A stretch of 64,000 bases of DNA from Pedobacter sp. UBA4863 (GCF_002399615.1 NZ_DHDZ01000038.1:117238-181237); one strand, 5' to 3'. Shown: positions 36,842 through 45,799, numbered from the stretch's first letter. Made by a program: numbers and translations. The notes: generated by a model not told the origin, from the sequence alone.

Positions 36842-38347
36842 ATGGAACAAATTGTAAAAAAACCCGAATTTAAATCTCATTACGACAACTATATTAATGG
36901 TGAATTTGTAGTGCCCGTTAACGGAAAATATTTCGACAATATCTCTCCTATTGATGGCAAAGTGTTCACCAAAGCAGCGCATTCAAGTCCAGAAGATTTA
37001 GAATTAGCAGTTAACGCAGCATCGGCAGCATTTAAAACTTGGGGTAAAACCTCGGCAACCGAAAGAAGTGTTATCCTCAACAAAATTGCGCAACGCATGG
37101 AGGACAACTTGGAGTATTTAGCTACGGTAGAAACCATTGATAATGGTAAAGCCATCAGGGAAACGTTAAATGCCGATATTCCGCTTGCCATTGACCATTT
37201 TAGGTATTTTGCTGGCGTAATTCGTGCCGAAGAAGGTTCGCATACAGAACTAGACGAGCACACAGTTTCCTTAATTGTGCATGAGCCAATTGGCGTAGTA
37301 GCCCAAATTATTCCTTGGAATTTCCCATTGCTAATGGCCATTTGGAAACTGGCACCTGCCCTAGCTGCTGGCAATACCGTAGTATTAAAACCTGCCGAAA
37401 GCACACCAACTTCTATCATGGTGCTAATGGAACTCATTGGCGATTTACTGCCTAAAGGCATTGTAAACGTAGTGAATGGTTTTGGTGCAGAGTTAGGCCG
37501 TTCGTTAGTAACCAACCCTAAAGTTGCCAAAGCTGCCTTTACAGGCTCTACACCAACTGGCCGTTTGGTAATGCAGTACGCCACAGAGAACATTATTCCG
37601 GTTACGTTAGAGCTAGGCGGCAAATCTCCTAATATTTTCTTCAGTTCTGTAATGGACGAAGACGATGCCTTTTTAGACAAAGCCATTGAAGGCGCAGTAC
37701 TATTTGCTTTTAACCAAGGCGAAATTTGCACCTGCCCATCGAGGTTATTGGTACAAGAAGATATTTACGATAAATTTATTGCTAAAGTAATTGAAAGAAC
37801 CAACGCCATTAAGGTAGGTAGTCCTTTAGATAAAACAGTAATGATGGGGGCGCAAGCTTCTAAAATTCAATACGAAAAAATTAAATCTTACATTGAGTTA
37901 GGCAAGCAAGAAGGTGCCGAAGTATTAGCCGGTGGCGATGTTAACCAATTACCTGGCGAGTTAGAAGGCGGTTATTATATTAAACCAACCTTGTTTAAGG
38001 GCCATAACAAAATGCGTATTTTCCAAGAAGAAATTTTTGGCCCAGTATTGGCCGTAACGACTTTTAAAACAGTAGAAGAAGCAATAGAAATTGCCAACGA
38101 TACTTTATACGGCCTAGGTGCCGGTGTTTGGACCAGAGATGCGCACGAACTTTACCAAGTACCAAGAGCAATACAGGCAGGCCGTGTTTGGGTAAACCAA
38201 TACCACGCTTACCCTGCAGGAGCACCATTTGGCGGCTACAAACAATCGGGTATTGGCAGAGAAAACCATAAAATGATGTTAGGTCACTATCGCCAAACAA
38301 AAAATATGTTGATCTCTTACAACAAAAACAAATTAGGTTTCTTTTAA
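36842..38347 (+). CDS. NAD-dependent aldehyde dehydrogenase
   Basis: This is a 501-residue ALDH. The conserved PWNFPLLMAIWKLAPALAAG, the Glu-containing ELGGKSPNIF and the catalytic Cys in NQGEICTCPSR near residue 297 are present, as is the C-terminal YKQSGIGRE. The sequence resembles the acetaldehyde dehydrogenase group (AldA/ExaC), typically followed by a DUF779 gene, as here. It is probably controlled by the divergent AraC protein. Confidence 0.93.
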   Translation: MEQIVKKPEFKSHYDNYINGEFVVPVNGKYFDNISPIDGKVFTKAAHSSPEDLELAVNAASAAFKTWGKTSATERSVILNKIAQRMEDNLEYLATVETIDNGKAIRETLNADIPLAIDHFRYFAGVIRAEEGSHTELDEHTVSLIVHEPIGVVAQIIPWNFPLLMAIWKLAPALAAGNTVVLKPAESTPTSIMVLMELIGDLLPKGIVNVVNGFGAELGRSLVTNPKVAKAAFTGSTPTGRLVMQYATENIIPVTLELGGKSPNIFFSSVMDEDDAFLDKAIEGAVLFAFNQGEICTCPSRLLVQEDIYDKFIAKVIERTNAIKVGSPLDKTVMMGAQASKIQYEKIKSYIELGKQEGAEVLAGGDVNQLPGELEGGYYIKPTLFKGHNKMRIFQEEIFGPVLAVTTFKTVEEAIEIANDTLYGLGAGVWTRDAHELYQVPRAIQAGRVWVNQYHAYPAGAPFGGYKQSGIGRENHKMMLGHYRQTKNMLISYNKNKLGFF

Positions 38348-38465
38348 TAGCAATTAACTTTTTATTTATATCCTAGATTGCTTCGCAATACGCATTTACC
38401 AAGTTGTAACATTCATCAACCTCGTAAATTTTGCGAAGCAATCTTTCTTCAAGAAGGGAGCAAAA

Positions 38466-38832
38466 ATGGTTAAGAGACTAGATAGTACCGAAAAAGCTAA
38501 AGAACTGATTAAAGGCACAACATGGCGATTTAATGTTTTATCAGGCTGGTGGTTGCTGCGAAGGCACACAACCGCAATGTTTCCAAAAAGGAGGCTTTTA
38601 CGTACGCATGCACGACGTATGTATTGGTACAGTAGAAGATTGCGAATTTTGGATAGACAAAGATTTATTCGAATACTGGAAATTTTCTCATTTTACTCTA
38701 GATGTATTAGACGGTTTTGGCGTAGGCGGTTTTTCTTTAGAAACTCCTCTTGGCAAAACATTTAAAATACATTACAGATTATTTACCGAAGACGAGCTAA
38801 ATAATTTAACACCTATAACCACAGCAAAATAA
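38466..38832 (+). pseudogene. Frameshifted DUF779 protein gene
   Basis: The frame from 38466 gives VKRLDSTEKAKELIK, then loses homology. From about 38526 the next frame reads DLMFYQAGGCCEGT, GFYVRMHDVCIGTVEDC and FEYWKFSHFTLDVLDG to the stop at 38830, which is the rest of DUF779. The join lies at about 38511-38525. Comparing with the usual spacing between the two blocks suggests loss of about eight bases. DUF779 genes usually sit behind acetaldehyde-type dehydrogenases; the function is unknown. It is broken unless this is a sequencing error. Confidence 0.8.
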
Positions 38833-38858
38833 TTCTTAGTTTATAGTTTGGTTTGATT

Positions 38859-38890
38859 AGCTAGTAAGCCGTTAGGCTTGCTGGCTTTTT
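38859..38890 (+). terminator. Terminator after the DUF779 remnant
   Basis: AGCTAGTAAGCC-GTTA-GGCTTGCTGGCT is a nearly perfect stem followed by TTTTT. Confidence 0.75.
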
Positions 38891-38896
38891 TACATT

Positions 38897-38932
38897 AAAA
38901 CGCCCTCAACTTTAGCAAATTGAAGGCGTTTT
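38897..38932. terminator. Bidirectional hairpin
   Basis: AAAACGCC(C)TCAA pairs with TTGAAGGCGTTTT. It lies just beyond the stop of the minus-strand gene at 38955 and probably ends it. Confidence 0.7.
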
Positions 38933-38954
38933 ACATTTATTACTTTGCAAAAGA

Positions 38955-39674
38955 TTATTCAGAACCAGCCGTGTCTAAAGCTTTTTCGCTCAAGATATTT
39001 TCAGAAACATCGTTTTGTTTGATTGCTCTTTTTTGGCAAGTTTTACAGAGTTCAGAAAGACCTTTCTTTTCGAATGATTCTTTAACTGTACCGCTAGAAA
39101 TACTATCTCGGCCTTTAATGTGCTGACAATCTTCGTAAATATGGTATTTATTTCCTTCACGTGTCCAATATACTAGATCGTTATTTAAATTAATTTTCTT
39201 CAGCACATCGGTTTGCTCATTAATTTCTTTAGTATATTTTTCTATAGATGGCGGATTGAAATCTACGCCTGTAATACCAGCAACCAACATTGCAATTACT
39301 GCCGCAGCACCGGCAATCCCTTTTGTTTTACCGCTTGCATTTTTATTAGTGAATATAAAAATAACCATTGGCAGAAATGCCAACACTCCTAAAATGGCCC
39401 CTAATTGGTTTTGTATAAAAAACTTTACTTTGTCTTGCTCTGATGCCGGATCTAAACGATTAGCTTTTTTCCACAGCCAAGAACCCACAATGGTTAAAAT
39501 TAAGATAACTACAATGGCAACAACTAGCCAAACCAACGTTTCATCTTGTATTAATTTTAAAATGGCAAAAACTTGTCCAGCCATAGCTACAAACCACGCT
39601 AAAAGTGCAAAAAGACGTAATTGCTTTGCTTGTGCTTTACTTTCGGCACTCGCTTGAAATACTTTCTCGGTCAT
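38955..39674 (-). CDS. Membrane protein with C-terminal Cys/His motif, 239 residues
   Basis: Four hydrophobic segments lie at about residues 20-42, 48-70, 92-108 and 118-136. A cytoplasmic or periplasmic tail of ~100 residues follows. The tail reads KYHIYEDCQHIKG and later GLSELCKTCQKRA, the spacing of an Ada-like zinc-binding motif (YH..C..H, then C..C) seen in several nuclease- and membrane-linked small domains. The overall family is not recognised. It is monocistronic. Confidence 0.75.
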   Translation of the reverse strand: MTEKVFQASAESKAQAKQLRLFALLAWFVAMAGQVFAILKLIQDETLVWLVVAIVVILILTIVGSWLWKKANRLDPASEQDKVKFFIQNQLGAILGVLAFLPMVIFIFTNKNASGKTKGIAGAAAVIAMLVAGITGVDFNPPSIEKYTKEINEQTDVLKKINLNNDLVYWTREGNKYHIYEDCQHIKGRDSISSGTVKESFEKKGLSELCKTCQKRAIKQNDVSENILSEKALDTAGSE

Positions 39675-39762
39675 ATTTTTAATTTGTTTTTAAGGTATGC
39701 TAAATATACTTAGTTTTTTACCATTAAAAAATCTAATATTTGAACATCAATTTATTTTAGTA

Positions 39763-39963
39763 ATGATACGTAAAATTTTAGCAGTTGCCGTAACCCTAAT
39801 TACCTTGTTAATTATTAAGGAAACCATTTTTATTTTTACCACAGAGCAAGCAGATATTGTTGCGAATGGCAAAAGTTTAAAAATAGCTAGCGTAAGCATT
39901 TGTATTCCGCTAATTATTTTATGCTCATGGCTGTGGAGCCCAAAAAACAACAACCCACAGTAA
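39763..39963 (+). CDS. Small membrane protein, 66 residues
   Basis: Two hydrophobic segments (ILAVAVTLITLLIIK and IASVSICIPLIILCSWLW) are joined by a short polar loop. It begins at ATG 39763 following a G-free spacer; the longer frame from 39697 has no reason to start earlier. It is divergent from the membrane protein at 38955. The family is unknown. Confidence 0.55.
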   Translation: MIRKILAVAVTLITLLIIKETIFIFTTEQADIVANGKSLKIASVSICIPLIILCSWLWSPKNNNPQ

Positions 39964-39969
39964 TTTGCT

Positions 39970-40371
39970 TTAACCTAAAAATTTACTTTTTAAATCGGGC
40001 GTTGGCACCCAGCAACTTTCTTTTTTGCCAAACCATTTGTATCTGTTTTTGGCAATTAGCGCATAAATAGCATCTCTAATAAAACGTGGTATAATAATTA
40101 ATGTGTACAATAACGGCCATAAACCTGCTAATTTTTTGGCCACCTTTAAAGCTGCGGTAGATTTTTTATAGATCTTTCCGTTTTCTAAAAGTATAAAACT
40201 AGCGCCTTCATTAATATTTATAAGATTTTCGGGCAATTGCATTTTAGCAAATTCACTTTGTAAAGCAGCAAACTTAAAGTAGTTTTCACGATCGTGAGTA
40301 ATAACAAACTGTACTGAGCTATTGCACAAATTACAAACACCATCGAAAAAAATTACTGGGCTATTTACCAT
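39970..40371 (-). CDS. DCC family thiol-disulfide oxidoreductase (DUF393)
   Basis: The 133-residue protein begins VIFFDGVCNLCNSSVQFVI, where DGVCNLC is the D-x-x-C-x-x-C redox signature of the DCC family. A thioredoxin-like helical region follows, with the basic segment RFIRDAIYALIAKNRYKW. The family is predicted to act as a thiol/disulfide oxidoreductase, with no known substrate. It stands alone. Confidence 0.9.
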   Translation of the reverse strand: MVNSPVIFFDGVCNLCNSSVQFVITHDRENYFKFAALQSEFAKMQLPENLININEGASFILLENGKIYKKSTAALKVAKKLAGLWPLLYTLIIIPRFIRDAIYALIAKNRYKWFGKKESCWVPTPDLKSKFLG

Positions 40372-40820
40372 GCTGCAAGTTAGTTAATCTGATTTAATAT
40401 TAAATTTACCCGTAGTGCACTATCCATAAAACAATAAATAATTGATATACAAATATTTGTAGATCAAGCTTAAATCCTCCCCCTTCCCCCTCCAAGAGGG
40501 GCATATTCAAATCGCATAGTTATACGCCATGCGTCCCCCTTTGGAAAGGGGGATAACTAATTAAATCAATAATACACTAGGTGTTAAATTTATAAAAGCT
40601 ATTACCTACAAGAAAACTTGCCTTTTGTTCGTTCTTGAATTTAACTTCTGATATTTAGAAACTATTTAAATTTCTTATTCATAAAACACAGGTATCATGT
40701 TTAGCCTGTCGGAACATTCCTCGATAGATCGTCTTCAACTACTTGTTCCGGTTTATCGGAAAGCTTAGATTGACAAATAAAAATTTTCACCGAAATTTAA
40801 ACAGTTTATTAAATCCAAAC
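40372..40820. other. Intergenic region with palindromes and a repeat remnant
   Basis: This gap has no supported gene. It holds a perfect 14-bp palindrome (TACAAATATTTGTA, 40448-40461). At about 40482-40550 two C/G-rich arms (CCTCCCCCTTCCCCCTCCAAG and CCCCCTTTGGAAAGGGGG) form a long imperfect inverted repeat of a kind scattered in Bacteroidetes intergenic DNA. The rest is AT-rich and I see nothing in it. Confidence 0.5.
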
Positions 40821-41981
40821 CTAGTGAGCTGCCTTGAGCATCTTTTTCTTTTTATAAGCTAAAGCAGCATATGAAAGCACAAAACCAACAACCGTAATAA
40901 TTAGCAGTTTAAGTACATAAGGATAAATCAGCGCTATTGGCCCATTTTCTATAATTAACATCCTAAAAATGGATAAAAAGTGGGTTAGCGGAATAACCGA
41001 TGCAATGTATTGTATCCACGCTGGCATTTCACTTAATGGCCAAGTAAAACCCGATAAGATAAAGCTTGGCGTAGCAATTACCATTAAAACTTCGGTTGCT
41101 TTTAATTGGTTTGGAATTAATAAACTCACCAAAATACCTATAAAACTAACCGACAACACAAACAAGCCAGCGGCTAAGGTAAGCGTACCCAAGTTTTCGT
41201 AAAAAGGTATTTTAAACCACCAAGTAAAAAACCAGTAGATTAACCAAACACCAAAGCTCATCATTAAGTAAGGTATTACTTTAACCATAATTAGTTTAAA
41301 GGTAGATGCGGTTTTAGTCACCAAAATACCAAAAGTTCCTTTTTCAAATTCTGAAGCAAAAGACAAAGCAAGTCCAAGCATTAACACCTGCTGCAAAACC
41401 GTGGCCAATATACCTGGCCACAAAAAGTACATATAGTTGGTAGCACGGTTGTTCTTTTTAATAAAAGTGGTTTTAAATGGCTCATAATGGCTCATCAATA
41501 AGTTTTCTGGAACGCCCTGTTTGCGTAACGTTTCTAATTGTGTACCAACTTTAAGTGTACCTAAACAAACCTGTAATGCTGTAGAGGCATAGTTAGCCGT
41601 AAGTATATTAGCTGTATTTACAATAGTAGTAATTTCTGGGTATTTCTTAGTAAGCACTGCCTTTTCAAATCCTTCGGGAATAATTACGATACATACGGCT
41701 TCGTTTTCAAAAGCGAGGTTAGTAAGATTATCTTCATTAGGTAGCAACGCCGAAATACTTAATACTTCGTTATCTTCCATCATTTGCAAAGCCTTTTTAC
41801 TCATTTTACTTTGGTCTTTATCAACTACTACAATAGGCAAATTGGTTACTTTACCTTTGTTATACACATAGCCAAGCAAAACACCGTACATAATGGGTGC
41901 ACCGATAAAAAGAATACGCAGTACGCTGTTATTCCAAAATAGCGCAAACTCACGTTTTAATAGTTCTAAAAAAACTTTCAT
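40821..41981 (-). CDS. ABC-2 type transporter permease
   Basis: This 386-residue inner-membrane protein has the ABC-2 layout: one N-terminal segment (RILFIGAPIMYGVLLGYVY), a periplasmic domain of about 150 residues, then five segments, ending with FILSGFTWPLSEMPAWIQY. It resembles the YhhJ/YhiH and YbhS permeases of drug efflux systems. Its start overlaps the HlyD stop by one base, so it belongs to the efflux operon. No ATPase gene is adjacent. Confidence 0.88.
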   Translation of the reverse strand: MKVFLELLKREFALFWNNSVLRILFIGAPIMYGVLLGYVYNKGKVTNLPIVVVDKDQSKMSKKALQMMEDNEVLSISALLPNEDNLTNLAFENEAVCIVIIPEGFEKAVLTKKYPEITTIVNTANILTANYASTALQVCLGTLKVGTQLETLRKQGVPENLLMSHYEPFKTTFIKKNNRATNYMYFLWPGILATVLQQVLMLGLALSFASEFEKGTFGILVTKTASTFKLIMVKVIPYLMMSFGVWLIYWFFTWWFKIPFYENLGTLTLAAGLFVLSVSFIGILVSLLIPNQLKATEVLMVIATPSFILSGFTWPLSEMPAWIQYIASVIPLTHFLSIFRMLIIENGPIALIYPYVLKLLIITVVGFVLSYAALAYKKKKMLKAAH

Positions 41982-42946
41982 TATCTTTTAGTTATGGTAA
42001 CCGTAGATTTGATTAAGATGTCGGCAGTGTCATTAGCTTGTTTAGGTATTACCGTAATTTCATAAAGAGCATCTTGCATATTGTAATCGGGATAAGCAGT
42101 AGCAATGTTAGCATAAGCACCAATTTGTTTAATATTTCTAATTACGCCAACTACTTTTTTGTTTTTTAAATAAGGTATGGCAACCTCTATATCTTCGCCT
42201 TTCTTATATTTACTTAAACTGCTTTCTGGTATTGTAAAACGGAAATAAGTAGTTTCATTTAACGAGCCAGTAAACAATGTATAACCAGGCAAAGCCAACT
42301 CTCCAACCTTTAATGTAATGGTTGCTATCGTCATATCTTGTGGTGCAATTACATATTTTTCGTTCTCGGCAGTTTTTACTTCTAGCAAAGCGCCTTGTGC
42401 CCTATCTTTTTGCCCCAAGGCCATGGTTTGTTGCTCTATGCGCAATCCATTTTTTACATCGGCAATTTCTGCTTCAACAGCTGTATATTGTGCCAAAGCA
42501 CCTTGATATTTAGCAAAAACCTCGTCGTACTGTTGTTGTGGCACTAATGAATCTATAACCATTGCCTCGATACGTTTAAGTGATTTTTTCGCAAATTCGT
42601 ACTGTTCTTTTAAGGCCAGTTTTTTCGCATTTAACTGTTTTAACTGGTTTGCTGTTGCTCCATGCACACTCATTTCATATTGAGCGTCTGCAGATTTTAC
42701 TGCCCCTTCGGCTTGCGCTTTCTTAGCCTCTACTTCAGGAATATCTAGCACAGCCAGGGTATCGCCTGCTTTAACTAAATCACCTTCGTTTACATATATT
42801 TTAGCTATACGACCAGCAATTTTGCCAACTATAGCTAGTTCATCTCTTTCTACCTTACCTTGTATAAGGTGATCTGTACTGTTTTTTGGCCTGCAAGATG
42901 CCAAAGTAAGCATCCCGAACAGGATAAAAGTATATTTCTTCATCAT
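41981..42946 (-). CDS. HlyD/EmrA-type membrane-fusion lipoprotein
   Basis: This is a periplasmic adaptor of an efflux system, 321 residues. The lipoprotein signal ends ILFGMLTLASC. The lipoyl half-motif GRIAKIYVNEGDLVKAGDTL is followed by a long helical hairpin (about 75-180) and a second lipoyl/beta-barrel part (MTIATITLKVGELALPGYTL). It links the permease to the TolC protein encoded just upstream in the operon. Confidence 0.92.
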   Translation of the reverse strand: MMKKYTFILFGMLTLASCRPKNSTDHLIQGKVERDELAIVGKIAGRIAKIYVNEGDLVKAGDTLAVLDIPEVEAKKAQAEGAVKSADAQYEMSVHGATANQLKQLNAKKLALKEQYEFAKKSLKRIEAMVIDSLVPQQQYDEVFAKYQGALAQYTAVEAEIADVKNGLRIEQQTMALGQKDRAQGALLEVKTAENEKYVIAPQDMTIATITLKVGELALPGYTLFTGSLNETTYFRFTIPESSLSKYKKGEDIEVAIPYLKNKKVVGVIRNIKQIGAYANIATAYPDYNMQDALYEITVIPKQANDTADILIKSTVTITKR

Positions 42947-44335
42947 TTATTTTACTTGAATTGAGTTTTGTAAATTTCCAGTAGCCGAAATGGTTTCTAA
43001 GGCTAGTTTGCGTTGTTCGACAATGCTATTAATTTTCGTTAACGAAACCTGATAAATATCTGTTTCTACAGTTAAACGTTCTGTTACGTTTATCAATCCG
43101 GTACTGTATTGCTTTTGAGCGATTAACAAATTGTTCTGTGCTATTTTCTCCCGTTGCACCGCAATATCTATTTGCCTCAACAGCGTTTCGTATTGTACAT
43201 TGTTGTTTTGCAATTGCAACTGTACTTTCTCTTTAGCATCGGCCAGTTTATTTTCTATCTGTTGGATATTAATTTTAGTCTCATCTATCTTATGTTTACG
43301 TTCGAAACCACTAAAAATATCCCATTTTAGGGCTACACCAGCAAATAAGTTAGGATGAAGCGTTGCGCTGTTCAGTTTCATTGAATAGTTATGCTGACTA
43401 ATTGGCCCGGTGAAACTAGTTTTAGCATCAAATACAGAGGCATAGCTATAACTTCCAAAAGCACCAACTACAGGCAAAAAACTCCCTTTCTCTTTCTTTA
43501 ACAAAAACTGATAAGCAGTTTTGAAGTTTTCTAAAGCTTTTATCTCGGCTCTATTAGTGGTTGTTAATGGTTCTAAAAGCACAATAGGCTCTAGCTGATA
43601 AATTACACTATCTATTTGCGCAGGGCTATAATGAGTTAGCATGTTTAATTTCTGATAAAGCACCTTACGTTTACCCTCTAACTCTATTTTTTTTGAGGCC
43701 AACTCTAAAACCGCCAGCTTAATCTTATCTCTATCGTATGGGATAGCTAAACCATTAGCAATTGCCTTCTCCACTCGTTCTTTTTCTTTGTTTAAACGCA
43801 GTTCGCTTTCATTTACCAATTTTTCAGCTTGACATAACAAACGAACTTGATCAAAAGAGTAGATCACATCTCTAATTACCGAGTCTTTTTTAGGAGAGGC
43901 CAAATACATTACACCTTGTTTTTTAGCCGCTACCGCTTTAGCTCCGTTAGTAATTTGTCCGCCAGTAAAAAGCGCCATTTTTGCCGTTACCCCACCAAAG
44001 AAAAGATTACCCTTGTTTTTGAATTGCTGTTCTCCAGCAAACAAAGGAACGCTGATAATTGGCAAAGCCATGGCAGGTATGTCTAGCCCCAACGTATTGT
44101 TAAAATAGCCGTAAGTTGCTACCGAACTAAGCGTTGGCACATACTTATTTAACACACTTTTATGCGCTAGCGCTAATTTTTCTACCTCTAAATGGTGGTT
44201 GGCTAGCTCTTTATCTTCGGCAATTGCCACATCTATTGCTCGCTTTAATGTTTCGGAAACGTAAAATTGTTGTGCCTGCAAGCGTGGCAGCCCCACAGCC
44301 AAACAAAACACTATATTAAAAATCATCCTTCTCAT
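42947..44335 (-). CDS. TolC family outer-membrane efflux protein
   Basis: After the signal peptide (MIFNIVFCLAVGLPRLQAQ) come two TolC repeats rich in long helices, with YGYFNNTLGLDIPAM in the first. YSTGLINVTERLTVETDIY sits near the C-terminus. It forms the exit duct for the adaptor and permease. I choose ATG 44335: the longer frame needs a GTG at 44347 that lies inside the marR gene. It is separated from the HlyD gene by no bases. Confidence 0.9.
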   Translation of the reverse strand: MRRMIFNIVFCLAVGLPRLQAQQFYVSETLKRAIDVAIAEDKELANHHLEVEKLALAHKSVLNKYVPTLSSVATYGYFNNTLGLDIPAMALPIISVPLFAGEQQFKNKGNLFFGGVTAKMALFTGGQITNGAKAVAAKKQGVMYLASPKKDSVIRDVIYSFDQVRLLCQAEKLVNESELRLNKEKERVEKAIANGLAIPYDRDKIKLAVLELASKKIELEGKRKVLYQKLNMLTHYSPAQIDSVIYQLEPIVLLEPLTTTNRAEIKALENFKTAYQFLLKKEKGSFLPVVGAFGSYSYASVFDAKTSFTGPISQHNYSMKLNSATLHPNLFAGVALKWDIFSGFERKHKIDETKINIQQIENKLADAKEKVQLQLQNNNVQYETLLRQIDIAVQREKIAQNNLLIAQKQYSTGLINVTERLTVETDIYQVSLTKINSIVEQRKLALETISATGNLQNSIQVK

Positions 44336-44336
44336 A

Positions 44337-44783
44337 TTATAAAACACCTATATTATTGTAGATTTTATTAAATACGTCTTTCATTGTATTAATTTCTTGC
44401 GATGTTAGGCCATGGGTTAATTCGGCCAAAGCAGCTTCGGCTACCGGCATTACTTTTTTTTCCATTTCCAAGCCCTTATTGGTAAGAAATATAAGGTTAA
44501 GCCTACGGTCTTTAAAATCGGGCCGCCGTTGTATATAAGCATCTCTTTCCAAATTATCTAATAGCCTAGTCATACTCGGCTTATCTTTCCCTGTGGCATC
44601 TGCTATAATTTGTTGCGAAATACCATCCTTCACCCATAACTGCATAAGCACCGTCCATTGCTCTTTAGTAAGCGAAATATCATTTTGTTTAAACTTATAG
44701 GTAAGGAAACGACTCGCATACATAAACAACTTACCTCCAAGTAAGTTGTATTGGTCTTCTAATGAAATAAATTTAGTTATCAT
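44337..44783 (-). CDS. MarR family transcriptional regulator
   Basis: This is a winged-helix repressor of 148 residues. The DNA-binding part contains SLTKEQWTVLMQLWVKDGI, QQIIADATGKDKPSMTRLLD and a basic wing RRPDFKDRRLNLIFLTNKG. It is the first gene of the marR-tolC-hlyD-permease operon and likely represses it in response to a toxic ligand. An operator is not obvious to me in the 470 bases upstream. Confidence 0.92.
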   Translation of the reverse strand: MITKFISLEDQYNLLGGKLFMYASRFLTYKFKQNDISLTKEQWTVLMQLWVKDGISQQIIADATGKDKPSMTRLLDNLERDAYIQRRPDFKDRRLNLIFLTNKGLEMEKKVMPVAEAALAELTHGLTSQEINTMKDVFNKIYNNIGVL

Positions 44784-44996
44784 AACAATAGTTGCACAAA
44801 CAACTACAAATCATATGCCAATATTTCTTTAGCAATAGAAACACCAAAAATACACATTAAACAATGTGCTATTTCCCTTCAAATTTAAAAGCAAATTTGA
44901 AATTATTTCCTTTGGCGTCACCATTTTTTAGTAATTTAGATTTACTTTCTATTTAAGGGTAATTCATCCTAAAAACAATCCTTCCACTATCTTAAA

Positions 44997-45089
44997 AGTC
45001 CGCCTCAAGTCCACCTTAACTCTACCTCAAGTCCACGTTAAGTCCACCATAACAGGTGTGTTCATAGTATGTTACTAGTGTGTTACTGC
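44997..45089. repeat. Two adjoining arrays of 11-bp tandem repeats
   Basis: Five 11-bp units like AGTCCACCTTA run from 44997 to 45051 (AGTCCGCCTCA, AGTCCACCTTA, ACTCTACCTCA, AGTCCACGTTA, AGTCCACCATA). After five bases, three units like TATGTTACTAG run from 45057 to 45089. An outer pair ACAGGTGT (45052) and ACACCTGT (about 45093-45100) brackets the second array. Confidence 0.75.
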
Positions 45090-45230
45090 TATACACCTGT
45101 ATATAGCTAGCCACAGTACCTGTCGCGATTTTGGAGACACACAAATTGTTAGTGGCACTGTACAGGAACAATTATGCTAAGCTTTCCAACAAATTCAACA
45201 TTACAACTTTCCAACCTTAAAACATTTCCC

Positions 45231-45238
45231 TATATTTG
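45231..45238 (+). promoter_or_regulatory. -7 box TATATTTG before pyrR
   Basis: It matches TAnnTTTG, with TTTC 19 bases upstream as a weak -33. The ATG at 45254 is 15 bases away. Confidence 0.6.
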
Positions 45239-45253
45239 CGCAATCAAAGTGCA

Positions 45254-45799
45254 ATGCAAAAGAGAACTCTACTCAGCGGTCAAAAACTTCAGATCACAAT
45301 TAAGCGACTTTGTCATCAGCTAATTGAGAACCATATCGATTTTAGTAATACTGTTTTAATTGGCATACAACCCCGAGGCATTTTCTTTGCCGACAGGGTT
45401 CACCAAGAACTATCGGATATACTTAAAACAGATACTATACAAAAAGGGAATCTAGATATTACCTTTTTTAGAGACGATTTTAGGCGTAAAGATGGAATTG
45501 TTACGGCAAGTAGCAATACTATAGATTTTATTATTGAAGGCAAGCAGGTAATTTTAATAGACGATGTGCTATGGACTGGCCGTACCATACGTGCCGCCAT
45601 GGATGCGCTTTTAGCCTACGGACGTCCCGAAAATGTAGAATTAATGGTATTAATAGACCGCAGGTTTTCTAGGCATTTGCCCATTGAAGCGAACTACATT
45701 GGCCTACAAGTAGATTCAGTAGATTCGCAAAAAGTAAAAGTAAGCTGGAAAGAGAACGACGGCGAAGACAAAGTAACTTTATTATCAGAAAAACAGTAA
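45254..45799 (+). CDS. pyrR: PyrR bifunctional pyrimidine regulator / uracil phosphoribosyltransferase
   Basis: This phosphoribosyltransferase-fold protein has 181 residues from ATG 45254. The PRPP loop is VILIDDVLWTGRTIRAAMDAL. ILIGIQPRGIFFADRVHQEL and the LIDRRFSRHLPIEANYIG region are typical of PyrR. In Gram-positives it attenuates pyr mRNA and has uracil phosphoribosyltransferase activity. Here the leader is too short to contain a classic PyrR-binding stem, so its regulatory role is uncertain. pyrB follows after one base. Confidence 0.92.
   Translation: MQKRTLLSGQKLQITIKRLCHQLIENHIDFSNTVLIGIQPRGIFFADRVHQELSDILKTDTIQKGNLDITFFRDDFRRKDGIVTASSNTIDFIIEGKQVILIDDVLWTGRTIRAAMDALLAYGRPENVELMVLIDRRFSRHLPIEANYIGLQVDSVDSQKVKVSWKENDGEDKVTLLSEKQ

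Noticed and set aside
36889..37731. Long open frame on the minus strand opposite the aldehyde dehydrogenase
   Set aside because: It is antisense to a strongly conserved enzyme, has no recognisable motif, and reflects codon bias of the plus-strand gene.
40482..40550. C-rich/G-rich arms as a strong terminator
   Set aside because: It lies about 110 bases upstream of the nearest minus-strand gene (40371) and at no gene end; more likely a dispersed repeat remnant.
44784..45253. Possible protein-coding frame through the 11-bp repeat array
   Set aside because: All frames contain stops and no start/RBS or homology is visible; the 11-bp period is not a multiple of three.
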